DNA of 21,990 bases from an uncultured Collinsella sp. (lineage in GTDB: Bacteria > Actinomycetota > Coriobacteriia > Coriobacteriales > Coriobacteriaceae), in assembly GCA_958418185.1 (NCBI GenBank), contig CATZEP010000013.1, forward strand, positions 1 to 21,990. The letters run 5' to 3'. The notes beneath the pieces were generated by a model. That model was not told the origin of the DNA, ran no database searches, and saw only the letters and a program-made list of their open reading frames with translations. Both the position numbers and the translations under genes were made by a program. This document shows, piece by piece, positions 1 to 7,567 of the stretch; position 1 is the stretch's first letter; each line of letters starts with the position of its first letter.

Positions 1-699
1 AGCTTTGGCATAGCTTTTGACGGTAAGGCTCGGACGATTGTTATCTTGGCTGATATGCATGGCAATGAGCTGTTCGGTGCGATCGGTAACAAGTTCGCGC
101 GCGGCTTCGGCGGCTTGGTCGTTGGAGAGGTGTCCCCTTGCAGACAGGATACGCTCCTGAAGTAAGCGGGGATATTCTCCCTCGCGCAGCATGGCCACAT
201 CGTGGTTGCTTTCGAGCGCGAGGACTCGACAATCTTTGAGGGTGTTCATGGCCTGGCTCGATAGCTCTCCGGTGTCGGTGGCAAAGCCGATGGAATCATC
301 GAGGGCGTCGAATCGATAGCCGACTGGATTGATGACATCGTGTGATGTTGAGTAGGTTTGCACGTGGATGCCCGCAATGGACAGGGTGTCACCGGGATCG
401 AATTCCTCGACAGGCAGATGCGAGAGATTTTCTTTGCTCGAAAGTGTGCCCCTGCTGGCAAAGAGGGGACCGTGCCAGTGCTTGCACCAGACATCGAGAC
501 CCTTGATGTGATCGCTATGCTCATGAGTAATGAGAAGAGCCGAGACGTTGTCCGCCGAGAGCCCCAGTTCTGCCATGCGCTTTAATGTCTCGCGGCGAGA
601 AAGACCGTCGTCAATCATGATGAGCCCCCGGGGGCCTTCGATGAGCGCGCAGTTGCCTTTTGAGCCGCTGCCAAGGATATGAAGGTGCAGACGAGACAT
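1..699 (-). CDS. MBL-fold metallo-hydrolase, YycJ/WalJ-like (3' end cut by window edge)
   Basis: The reverse strand is open from an ATG at 699 to base 1, giving 233 residues with no stop, so the C-terminus lies outside the window. The N-terminus reads MSRLHLHILGSGSKGNC, typical of YycJ/WalJ-type metallo-beta-lactamase-fold proteins. The metal-binding motif THEHSDH is at residues 58-64, with further likely ligands at H120, D142 (in FATDTGE) and H215 (in HISQDN). The family is a soluble two-metal hydrolase. Members near walRK have been linked to cell-wall signalling, and some to nuclease activity, so the substrate here is unknown. The gene is divergent from tilS, 48 bases away. ELAC-type RNase Z is less likely because the start and spacing fit the YycJ group. 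Family assignment is firm; exact role is not. Confidence 0.85.
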   Translation of the reverse strand, partial: MSRLHLHILGSGSKGNCALIEGPRGLIMIDDGLSRRETLKRMAELGLSADNVSALLITHEHSDHIKGLDVWCKHWHGPLFASRGTLSSKENLSHLPVEEFDPGDTLSIAGIHVQTYSTSHDVINPVGYRFDALDDSIGFATDTGELSSQAMNTLKDCRVLALESNHDVAMLREGEYPRLLQERILSARGHLSNDQAAEAARELVTDRTEQLIAMHISQDNNRPSLTVKSYAKA

Positions 700-713
700 A
701 AGATTCCAAAGGA

Positions 714-750
714 TACAATGGGTGCGAACGAATAGAGGAGGAAGCAAATG
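714..750 (+). promoter_or_regulatory. Candidate -10 box and ribosome binding site for tilS
   Basis: TACAAT at 714-719 resembles a sigma-70-type -10 box, but no convincing -35 is seen 16-18 bases upstream, where the divergent gene begins. A strong Shine-Dalgarno sequence, AGAGGAGGA (734-742), lies five bases before the ATG at 748 and fixes the tilS start. Confidence 0.4.
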
Positions 751-2289
751 CCAACGGTATCTCAGCATTATGGACACCATGTTGCATCGTGGGCTGATGA
801 TAAAGCCCTGGCAACGCGGCAGACGGCTGCCCCCGTGGTGCTCATGGTATCAGGTGGCGCGGACTCGACGGCTTTGCTCCTTATGGCGTGCACATCAAAG
901 TTGGATATTCTGGATGGGCGTGGTGTAGCCCCCATTGCGCGCGAGCGACTGCACGTGCTGCATGTGAACCATCATCTGCGCGGCGAGGCATCCGATGGCG
1001 ATGAGGCCTTTGTGCGCGGCCTATGCGCACAATATGGCTTGCCGCTGTGTGTTGAGCATGCCTATTTTGATGATGAATCGGGCAATATCGAGGCGGCTGC
1101 CCGCGAGGTGCGCTATGCCGCGGCGCGGAGGTATGTTCGCGAGCTCTGCGCCCAGACGGGGGCACCGCGAACGGCGGCTCGTATCTGCACCGCGCACACG
1201 TCTTCGGATCGCGCGGAAACGTTTTTGATGAACGCGATTAAGGGTTCGGGGCCCGCTGGTCTATCGAGCATTCCTCGCCGGAGGAATATCGTGGTGCGTC
1301 CCTTGCTCGACCTGACTCATGATGAGCTCGTGGGCTATCTGCAGGTGCATGGTCAGCCGTGGCGAGAGGACGAGAGCAACGAGGACGTGTCGTACTTGCG
1401 CAACTACGTGCGCCATCGAGTGATGCCGGTGGTGGCGCAGCGCAACGCGAGCGTCTGTAAGACGATTGGCGCCGCCTGCGAGATCTTAGGCGATGAGGAC
1501 GCCTTTCTTTCCCAGCTTTCCGCACAGGCGTTTCGAAGCTGCCTGCGCAAGGAGGCGGCGGGTGCACTGGTCCTTGACGCTCGCCGACTGGCCGCGGCCG
1601 AGGTGGTGATTGCTCGGCGCATGGTGCGACTGGCAATTAAGCGTATCGACCCAGACGCTCGCCCGGAGATGCGGCATGTGGAGCGCGTGCTTGCCTGTGT
1701 TGCCGAAGGCTCGGGTTCGGTCACGCTGCCGGCGGGAATCGATGCGCGCGTGGAGTTTGGCATGCTGTCATTCAAGGCCCCGGCGGCGCGCGAGGGGTTA
1801 GTTGCCGATTGGGTCACCATTCCCGGTCGATTGCCGCTGGGGGCGGGCCGCATCCTGATGGCAGAGCCGATAGCCGTCGAGCCGGGGTGTGATATTGTGC
1901 GCCGTGCCCGCGAACTTGCGGGTGCCGGAGGGGTGGTCGCTATGGTGGATGCAGCGACGCTGGGCTTTGCCGATCGCGATAGCGAACGGATGCTCGCCGG
2001 CTCGCGCGGGGAGATTCCCGCCGAGGCGCGTTTGGCGCGTCTGTGGGTAGACGGTCCCGCGCCGGGGGATGTGATGTGTCCGTTGGGCATGAGTGGGCGA
2101 AGTAAGAAGGTGTCCGACCTGCTCAACGAGGCTCGTATTCCCGTTTCTGAGCGCGCAGGCGTTCCTGTGGTGAGAACGGCTCCGGGAGGTGCCGTAGTAT
2201 GGGTCGCAGGCGTTCGCACGGACGAGCGTTTTAAATGTACGGCCGCAACGCGCGTGGCGTATCTGCTTCGCGTGGTCGATGCGGAATAG
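748..2289 (+). CDS. tilS: tRNA(Ile)-lysidine synthetase TilS
   Basis: TilS attaches lysine to C34 of the minor tRNA-Ile with CAU anticodon, using ATP, so that it reads AUA codons and accepts isoleucine. The PP-loop ATP-binding motif SGGADS is at residues 35-40, after a short N-terminal extension, followed by LHVNHHLRGEASDGDE, the conserved block after the PP-loop. A region near residues 435-510 (from GDVMCPLGMSGRSKKVSDLL) matches the small TilS C-terminal substrate-binding domain. At 513 residues it is somewhat longer than the common 430-470; the extra length is in the middle and linker region. The start is set by the AGAGGAGGA site. It heads the tilS-hpt-ftsH series, an order shared with many Gram-positive bacteria. 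Expected to be essential. Confidence 0.95.
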   Translation: MPTVSQHYGHHVASWADDKALATRQTAAPVVLMVSGGADSTALLLMACTSKLDILDGRGVAPIARERLHVLHVNHHLRGEASDGDEAFVRGLCAQYGLPLCVEHAYFDDESGNIEAAAREVRYAAARRYVRELCAQTGAPRTAARICTAHTSSDRAETFLMNAIKGSGPAGLSSIPRRRNIVVRPLLDLTHDELVGYLQVHGQPWREDESNEDVSYLRNYVRHRVMPVVAQRNASVCKTIGAACEILGDEDAFLSQLSAQAFRSCLRKEAAGALVLDARRLAAAEVVIARRMVRLAIKRIDPDARPEMRHVERVLACVAEGSGSVTLPAGIDARVEFGMLSFKAPAAREGLVADWVTIPGRLPLGAGRILMAEPIAVEPGCDIVRRARELAGAGGVVAMVDAATLGFADRDSERMLAGSRGEIPAEARLARLWVDGPAPGDVMCPLGMSGRSKKVSDLLNEARIPVSERAGVPVVRTAPGGAVVWVAGVRTDERFKCTAATRVAYLLRVVDAE

Positions 2290-2371
2290 CGTCCCACGCC
2301 AGCTATTCTGTGCGACGTTGACGGTATTCCCGCGCTGATGGCGTATGGGCTGGAAAATATACCCCGTGCGC

Positions 2372-2380
2372 TGCTAGAAT
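2372..2380 (+). promoter_or_regulatory. Candidate extended -10 promoter for hpt-ftsH
   Basis: TGCTAGAAT at 2372-2380 is an extended -10 element (TGn plus TAGAAT) in the 147-base gap between tilS and hpt. No good -35 is visible, which is normal for extended -10 promoters. It would give hpt-ftsH a promoter separate from tilS. The rest of the gap shows no terminator. Confidence 0.4.
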
Positions 2381-2436
2381 ATGAAGTTCGCGTCCGTACG
2401 GCGGTGTGTGGGCGATAAGCACAAGAAAGGGTTGTC

Positions 2437-2985
2437 ATGGCTTCTCAACATCCGGATATCGAGAAGGTTCTGTTTACGCAGGAGGATATCGACGGTATCG
2501 TCTCTCGCCTAGGCGAGCAGATTACTCGCGACTACGCGGGTAAGGATCTGGTGCTGATTGCGGTCCTGCGCGGCGCCGTGGTCTTTATGGGCGACCTGAT
2601 GCGCAAGATCGAGCTGCCGACCAACATCGATTTCATGGCTGTTTCGAGCTATGGCGACGGTGTGAAGTCCTCGGGTATCGTGCGTATCATTAAGGACCTG
2701 GATATCGACATCCGCGGTCGCGACGTGCTGATCGTCGAGGACATTCTGGACTCGGGCCTGACGCTCAAGTATCTGATGAAGAACCTCGAGAGCCGCAAGC
2801 CCGCTTCTCTGGAGGTCGCCGCCTTCCTGTGGAAGGACGTTGAGAACCGTACCTCGGCCATCACGCCCAAGTATGTTGGAACCCATTGCCCCGATGCCTT
2901 TGTGGTGGGCTACGGCCTCGATTATGCCGAGCGCTATCGTAACCTTCCGTATCTGGGCATTTTGAAACCGGAGGTTTATTCGTAA
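2437..2985 (+). CDS. hpt: Hypoxanthine(-guanine) phosphoribosyltransferase
   Basis: This cytosolic purine-salvage enzyme joins hypoxanthine or guanine to PRPP, giving IMP or GMP. The 182-residue length is typical. The PRPP-binding signature LIVEDILDSGLT is at residues 98-109, where E101-D102 contact the ribose hydroxyls. The early loop VLRGA (43-47) and the active-site flap around SSYGDGVKSSG (70-80) are both present. An AAAGGG Shine-Dalgarno site (2425-2430) precedes the ATG. The stop codon is one base before the ftsH start, so the two are almost certainly cotranscribed and translationally linked. The same hpt-ftsH pairing occurs in Bacillus and many actinobacteria. Confidence 0.96.
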   Translation: MASQHPDIEKVLFTQEDIDGIVSRLGEQITRDYAGKDLVLIAVLRGAVVFMGDLMRKIELPTNIDFMAVSSYGDGVKSSGIVRIIKDLDIDIRGRDVLIVEDILDSGLTLKYLMKNLESRKPASLEVAAFLWKDVENRTSAITPKYVGTHCPDAFVVGYGLDYAERYRNLPYLGILKPEVYS

Positions 2986-2986
2986 G

Positions 2987-5125
2987 ATGCCCGACGACCG
3001 TAACGATAACAATTCCCAGACTCCCCGGGAGCCTAAGATCCCGGGGGTGCCCGGAGGCAAGAAGCCCACGCGTACGGGCTGGCTGTATTTTATTTTGGCT
3101 TGCGCGCTTCTGGGCTACGCCTTCTTTAACATGGGCTCCGGCTTTGCCAATTCCAGCAATACCGTAAAGCTCGCAACGAGCGAGATGGTCAACGCCATTA
3201 AGCAGGATCGCGTCGAAGATTTGACCTATACGGTTCAAGACGGAAGCGTGACGGGTCATTACTGGAAGACGAAGAAGGACAAGGGCGATACGAGCGAGCT
3301 CAAGGGCTTCTCCTCGACCTATGTCGGCTCCGATTCGCTTGCCGAGCTTATGGCGGAGCACCCCGATACCAAGTACATCGTCAACACCAATGACCCCGAT
3401 TTTTGGGGCGACCTGGCGATGAGCGTGCTTCCGACAATCGCCCTGATCGCCATCATGTTCTACTTTATGCGCCAGATGATGGGCGCCAACAACAGGAACA
3501 TGCAGTTTGGCAAGACCAACGCCAAGACCAACGAGGCCACGCGCCCCAAGGTCAAGTTTGAGGACGTTGCCGGCGTGGACGAGGCGGTCGAGGAGCTCGA
3601 GGAGATTCGTGACTTTTTGAGCGATCCGGATCGCTATCGCAAGCTGGGCGCCAAGATTCCGCGCGGCGTGTTGCTGGTGGGCCCTCCGGGCACCGGTAAA
3701 ACGCTGCTGGCCAAGGCCGTTGCCGGCGAGGCGGGCGTGCCGTTCTTTAGCATCTCGGGTTCCGACTTTGTCGAGATGTTCGTGGGTGTCGGCGCCAGCC
3801 GCGTGCGTGACCTCTTTAAGGAGGCCAAGTCCCAGGCCCCGTCGATCATCTTCATCGATGAGATCGATGCCGTGGGACGTCAGCGCGGAGCTGGCTTGGG
3901 CGGCGGTCACGACGAGCGCGAGCAGACGCTCAACCAGCTGCTGGTCGAGATGGACGGTTTTGAGGAGAGCGAGTCGGTCATCCTGATCGCTGCGACCAAC
4001 CGTCCTGACATCTTGGATCCGGCATTGCTGCGTCCCGGTCGTTTTGACCGTCAGGTCACGGTCGACCGTCCGGATGTGAAGGGCCGCGAGCAGATCTTGC
4101 GCGTGCATGCCGAGAACAAGCCGATGGACGAGGATGTGAAGTTTGAGAAGCTCGCCCAGATGACCGTTGGCTTCACCGGCGCCGATCTGGCAAATCTGCT
4201 CAACGAGTCTGCGCTGCTTGCTGCCCGCCGCCATCGTTCCGTAATCTCGATGGACGAGGTCGAGGAGTCGATGGAGCGCGTGATTGCCGGTCCGCAGCGC
4301 AAGGGTCGCGTGATGACCGAGGCCGAGCGCACCACGATTGCCTACCACGAGAGCGGTCACGCCCTGGTGGGCCACATCCTGGAGCACTCCGATCCGGTCC
4401 ACAAGATCTCGATCGTCAGCCGCGGTCAGGCCCTGGGCTACACGCTGCAGCTTCCGCAGGAGGACCACTTCCTCAAGACCAAGAACGAGATGCTCGACGA
4501 GCTTGCCGTGTTCTTGGGCGGTCGCGTTGCCGAGGAACTCATGTGCGACGACATCACGTCGGGCGCGAGCAACGATCTGGAGCGCGCGACCAAGATGGCG
4601 CGCGAGATGGTCACGCGCCTGGGCATGAGCGAGGAGCTTGGAACGCAGGTGTTTGGTGAGGCGCAGCATCAGGTATTCCTGGGCCGCGACTATGCCGATC
4701 ATCAGGACTACTCTGAGGAGACGGCGCGTCGCATCGACATCGAGGTCCAGCGCATTATGCGCGAGGCCCATCGCCGTGCGGTCGAGATTTTGGATGCCCG
4801 TCGCGATCAGCTCGACCTGATGGCGAAGGTGCTGCTTGAGCGCGAGACCGTCGAAGGCGACGCCGTGAACGCCCTGCTCGACAACGAGTGGGACGCCTAC
4901 CTTGAGCGCGAGGACGATATCCTGGCGGCCAAGGAGGAGCGCAACGCTAAGGCGGCCGGCATGCCGACCAAAAAGCGTGCGCCTCGCATGAGCGAGGAGG
5001 AGCTGGCGGCTGATGCCGCGGCATTTGCGCAGGCGGCTATGCAGGAGGATGCAGAAGCCGCATCCGATGATGCCGGCGATGCCTGTGCCGTCAATGCCGG
5101 TGCCGACACCGACGACGACGAATAG
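2987..5125 (+). CDS. ftsH: ATP-dependent zinc metalloprotease FtsH
   Basis: A membrane-anchored AAA+ protease that extracts and degrades misfolded membrane proteins and some regulators. After a short hydrophilic N-terminus come a first membrane segment (about residues 32-48), an extracytoplasmic domain, and a second membrane segment (about 143-162). The AAA domain has Walker A GPPGTGKT (232-239), Walker B IIFIDEID, and the second region of homology around AATNRPDILDPALLRPGRFD. The protease domain has the zinc motif HESGH (454-458). At 712 residues it is slightly long because of an alanine- and acid-rich tail, probably disordered, over roughly the last 55 residues. The ribosome site GGAGG (2970-2974) lies inside the end of hpt. 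Transcription ends at the hairpin at 5137. Confidence 0.97.
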   Translation: MPDDRNDNNSQTPREPKIPGVPGGKKPTRTGWLYFILACALLGYAFFNMGSGFANSSNTVKLATSEMVNAIKQDRVEDLTYTVQDGSVTGHYWKTKKDKGDTSELKGFSSTYVGSDSLAELMAEHPDTKYIVNTNDPDFWGDLAMSVLPTIALIAIMFYFMRQMMGANNRNMQFGKTNAKTNEATRPKVKFEDVAGVDEAVEELEEIRDFLSDPDRYRKLGAKIPRGVLLVGPPGTGKTLLAKAVAGEAGVPFFSISGSDFVEMFVGVGASRVRDLFKEAKSQAPSIIFIDEIDAVGRQRGAGLGGGHDEREQTLNQLLVEMDGFEESESVILIAATNRPDILDPALLRPGRFDRQVTVDRPDVKGREQILRVHAENKPMDEDVKFEKLAQMTVGFTGADLANLLNESALLAARRHRSVISMDEVEESMERVIAGPQRKGRVMTEAERTTIAYHESGHALVGHILEHSDPVHKISIVSRGQALGYTLQLPQEDHFLKTKNEMLDELAVFLGGRVAEELMCDDITSGASNDLERATKMAREMVTRLGMSEELGTQVFGEAQHQVFLGRDYADHQDYSEETARRIDIEVQRIMREAHRRAVEILDARRDQLDLMAKVLLERETVEGDAVNALLDNEWDAYLEREDDILAAKEERNAKAAGMPTKKRAPRMSEEELAADAAAFAQAAMQEDAEAASDDAGDACAVNAGADTDDDE

Positions 5126-5136
5126 TCTTTATGGCG

Positions 5137-5176
5137 AAAGCCTTCGCGGGGAAACCTGCGGAGGCTTTTTCTTTTG
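5137..5176 (+). terminator. Intrinsic terminator of the ftsH operon
   Basis: A 14-pair stem (5137-5150 with 5155-5168, two G-U pairs) is closed by a GAAA tetraloop and followed by a T-rich tract (TTTTT-C-TTTT in the DNA at 5166-5175). It begins 11 bases after the ftsH stop. Confidence 0.9.
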
Positions 5177-5194
5177 AGCGATATGGGGTCATCT

Positions 5195-5254
5195 GTTGAT
5201 TGGGGACAGGCTTAAATGAGCGTTTTCACGCATTTAAGTCTGTCCCCAATCAAC
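5195..5254. repeat. REP-like palindrome, 24-base arms
   Basis: Arms at 5195-5218 and 5231-5254 are complementary over 24 positions, with a single G-T mismatch that becomes a G-U wobble in RNA. A 12-base spacer can form a further three-pair hairpin. There is no T tract on either side, so a simple terminator is unlikely. The GGGGACAG edge recalls palindromes associated with RAYT transposases in other bacteria, but no transposase is in the window. It shares the core GGGGWCWGGCTTAAAW with the hairpin at 6534-6564. Confidence 0.8.
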
Positions 5255-5284
5255 ATTGCTGGGGTACTTTGCTCAACTAAAGCG

Positions 5285-5317
5285 TACAATAGCGCCTATG
5301 CGAAAGGGGTACAGATG
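5285..5317 (+). promoter_or_regulatory. Candidate -10 box and start site for the aminotransferase gene
   Basis: TACAAT (5285-5290) is preceded by GCG, the same GCGTACAAT string as the candidate -10 of the next gene. No clear -35 is seen. AAAGGGG (5303-5309) is a good Shine-Dalgarno sequence six bases or so before ATG 5315. If the -10 is real, transcripts start near 5297, which rules out any start codon upstream of it. Confidence 0.45.
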
Positions 5318-6505
5318 ATCAACGAAACCATGTATGCTCGCGGTGCGGAAAGCTCCATCATCCGCGAAATTTTTAGCTATGGCCTTGAGCGCAAGGCGCA
5401 GATTGGTGCGGAAAACGTATTCGATTTTTCGCTGGGCAACCCGAGCGTTCCGGCGCCCGCTGCTGTGGCGGAGTCCATTAAGAAGGCCCTGGAGCTGCCG
5501 AGTGACCAGCTGCACGGCTATACGCCCGCTCCGGGCCTGCCGCAATGTCGAGCGGCCGTCGCCGAATCGCTCAACCGCCGCTTTGGTACGAGTTATGAGG
5601 GTAAGGACGTCTTTATGACGGTGGGCGCTGCAGCTTCGCTCACCTGTACGCTCAATGCCGTTACGAACCCGGGTGACGAGGTCATTGTTATCGCCCCGTA
5701 CTTTCCGGAGTATCGTGTGTGGATTGAGAAGGCCGGCTGTACGTGTGTCGAGGCGCTCGCCGATGAAGATACGTTCCAGCTGAGCGTAGACAACGTTCTT
5801 AAGGCGATTACCGATAAGACGGCAGCTGTCATCATCGACTCGCCGAATAACCCGACTGGTGCCGTGTATACGCGCGATACCCTGACGCGACTGGCTAATG
5901 TTTTGCACGAGGTCAACGCCAAACGCGAGCCCGAGAACCCAATCGCGCTTATCTCGGATGAGCCGTATCGCGAGATTGTCTATGGTGCCGAGGTGCCTTG
6001 GGTGCCTTCGATCTACGAGCACACCATCGTGTGCTACTCGTATTCCAAGTCGCTTTCGCTGCCGGGCGAGCGCGTGGGGTGGATCCTGGTTCCCAATACG
6101 AATCCTCGGGCAGCTCGTCTAATGCCCGCCGTTGCCGGCGCCGCCCGTACGCTGGGCTTCGTGTGCGCGCCGGCGCTCTTCCAGCGCGTAATTATCGACT
6201 GCATCGATGAGCCGAGTGACGTTGAGGCCTATGCACGCAACCGCACGGCGCTTACCGGTGCATTGGCGGAGTACGGCTACGCGTATGTTGAGCCGGATGG
6301 CGCGTTCTACCTGTGGGTGAAGGCGCTGGAGCCCGATGCGAACGCCTTTTGCGAGCGCGCGAAGAAGTATGAGCTGCTCGCGGTGCCCTCGGACAGTTTT
6401 GGCATGCCGGGCTGGTTCCGCTTGGGCTACTGTGTGAGCTACGAGACTATCGTTAACTCACTGCCCGCCTGGAAGCAGCTGGCCGACGAGTATCATTCAA
6501 AGTAA
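5315..6505 (+). CDS. Pyridoxal phosphate-dependent aminotransferase, class I/II
   Basis: A 396-residue cytosolic fold-type I aminotransferase of the aspartate aminotransferase-like group. Visible signatures are FSLGNPSVPAP near the N-terminus, SPNNPTGAVY (substrate and cofactor-binding Asn), SDEPYREIVY (the Asp that pairs with the pyridine nitrogen) and YSYSKSLSLPGERVGW, where K245 should form the Schiff base with PLP. The frame stays open upstream to an ATG at 5216, but that one lies inside the palindrome and has no ribosome site; the AAAGGGG before 5315 decides the start. The amino donor cannot be told from sequence. The gene sits alone between two related hairpins, with its own candidate promoter. 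Confidence 0.9.
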   Translation: MINETMYARGAESSIIREIFSYGLERKAQIGAENVFDFSLGNPSVPAPAAVAESIKKALELPSDQLHGYTPAPGLPQCRAAVAESLNRRFGTSYEGKDVFMTVGAAASLTCTLNAVTNPGDEVIVIAPYFPEYRVWIEKAGCTCVEALADEDTFQLSVDNVLKAITDKTAAVIIDSPNNPTGAVYTRDTLTRLANVLHEVNAKREPENPIALISDEPYREIVYGAEVPWVPSIYEHTIVCYSYSKSLSLPGERVGWILVPNTNPRAARLMPAVAGAARTLGFVCAPALFQRVIIDCIDEPSDVEAYARNRTALTGALAEYGYAYVEPDGAFYLWVKALEPDANAFCERAKKYELLAVPSDSFGMPGWFRLGYCVSYETIVNSLPAWKQLADEYHSK

Positions 6506-6533
6506 AGCGCTCTGCTTACAATGTTTTACGTGA

Positions 6534-6564
6534 AACGGGGTTTGGTTTTAAGCCAGACCCCGTT
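6534..6564. repeat. Hairpin related to the 5195-5254 palindrome
   Basis: The arms 6534-6545 and 6553-6564 pair over 12 positions (one G-U) around a seven-base loop. Read on the reverse strand, 6561-6546 is GGGGTCTGGCTTAAAA, matching the palindrome upstream of the aminotransferase gene at 13 of 16 positions. No T tract follows on the plus strand, so termination would be weak. It lies 28 bases after the aminotransferase stop. Confidence 0.65.
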
Positions 6565-6597
6565 GTCTATGCCGTTGTGTGATTGGGATGAAGCAGT

Positions 6598-6627
6598 TTT
6601 ACGACTGCCGAAAGCTATGCGTACAAT
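6598..6627 (+). promoter_or_regulatory. Candidate promoter for the PHP-domain gene
   Basis: TTTACG (6598-6603) and TACAAT (6622-6627) are separated by 18 bases. The -10 is again preceded by GCG. The start codon at 6665 is about 27 bases after the expected transcription start, with GGAGA (6656-6660) as the ribosome site. Confidence 0.5.
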
Positions 6628-6664
6628 GAATATACGCGACGGCCATACTGGACAAGGAGACCTG

Positions 6665-7486
6665 ATGCCCTACCTTCTTTCTTGTGATATTCATACTCAT
6701 ACGTTGTTCTCCGCGCATGCGTACTCAACTATTGAGGAGAATGTGTACTGGGCGGCGGAACGTGGCCTGCAGGTGCTCGGATCTGCCGACCATCTGAGCT
6801 CGATGGTTACGGCTTGCCCCAACGACCTGCGCAGTTTCCAGTTCTTTATTAACCAGGATATCTGGCCGCGCATTTGGAGCGGCGTGCTGGTGCTTCGCGG
6901 CGCCGAGGTCGATATCGTTTCGCTGGACGGAAGCTTGTTTGGCGAGGACATTCCCGTGTCGCTCGATATTGCCGGCGATTCGTACAGTCACCAGCATTCG
7001 CTGTTCGATTTGGTGACGCGTAATTTGGATTATTTGGTGGCAAGCGTGCATAACCCGCAGTTTGCCGAAGGCGCGACGCTCGCCCAAACGACCCAGATGT
7101 ACATCAATGCCCTGGAGCACCCCAAGGTGTTCATGCTTGGGCATGCGGGTCGTTCGGGCGTGCCGTTCGATATCGATGAGGTGCTGCTGGCGGCCAAGGC
7201 CAAGCACAAGATCATTGAGATCAACAACCATAGTCTTGAGCACGGTGCCGACACTGAGCATTGGGCCGTATGCCGCAAGATTGCCGAGCGCTGCGCCGAG
7301 CTGGGCGTGGGTATTGGTGTGTCGACCGATGCCCACATTGGTATGGCCATTGGCAAGCTCGAGCACGCCCGCAAGTTGCTCGACGAGATTCACTTCCCGC
7401 TGGACCTGATCGTGACGCGCGACCGCGAGACGCTGCTGCGCGAGATGGCGGCAGCCGGTGTGTGCGACCTGCGCAAGGGGATGTAA
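6665..7486 (+). CDS. PHP-domain phosphoesterase, YcdX-like
   Basis: A 273-residue soluble protein of the polymerase and histidinol phosphatase (PHP) family, which uses a cluster of two or three metals to hydrolyse phosphoesters. Metal ligands are visible in order: DIHTHT (residues 8-13, H10 and H12), SADH (H43), GAEVD (E81), VASVHNP, LGHAGR and, near the end, STDAH. This pattern and length fit the YcdX-type phosphatases better than histidinol phosphatase HisK or polymerase-linked PHP domains. The ATG at 6665 follows AAGGAGA; the open frame reaches back to 6521, but that part covers a hairpin and the promoter. It stands alone, with a terminator shared with the convergent gene. Its natural substrate is unknown. 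Confidence 0.88.
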   Translation: MPYLLSCDIHTHTLFSAHAYSTIEENVYWAAERGLQVLGSADHLSSMVTACPNDLRSFQFFINQDIWPRIWSGVLVLRGAEVDIVSLDGSLFGEDIPVSLDIAGDSYSHQHSLFDLVTRNLDYLVASVHNPQFAEGATLAQTTQMYINALEHPKVFMLGHAGRSGVPFDIDEVLLAAKAKHKIIEINNHSLEHGADTEHWAVCRKIAERCAELGVGIGVSTDAHIGMAIGKLEHARKLLDEIHFPLDLIVTRDRETLLREMAAAGVCDLRKGM

Positions 7487-7506
7487 CGAGACTCATATGT
7501 CCAACG

Positions 7507-7545
7507 AAAGGGGGGCGGTCCAGACGGGCCGCCCCCCTTTCTTGT
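7507..7545. terminator. Bidirectional terminator between convergent genes
   Basis: A 15-pair GC-rich stem (7507-7521 with 7526-7540, one G-U) with an AGAC loop. The stem opens with AAA and closes with TTT, so both strands have an A run before and a U run after it. It serves the PHP gene on the plus strand and the methyltransferase gene on the minus strand. Confidence 0.9.
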
Positions 7546-7567
7546 CCTAAAAATCTGCCGGGGTTGG

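Noticed and set aside
1404..2438. Open frame of 344 codons opposite tilS
   Set aside because: Ser/Thr/Ala/Arg-rich translation typical of an antisense frame; TilS motifs on the plus strand are complete.
2861..4771. Open frame of 636 codons on the minus strand opposite ftsH
   Set aside because: The plus strand clearly encodes FtsH with all its motifs; the reverse frame has no recognisable domain and no ribosome site.
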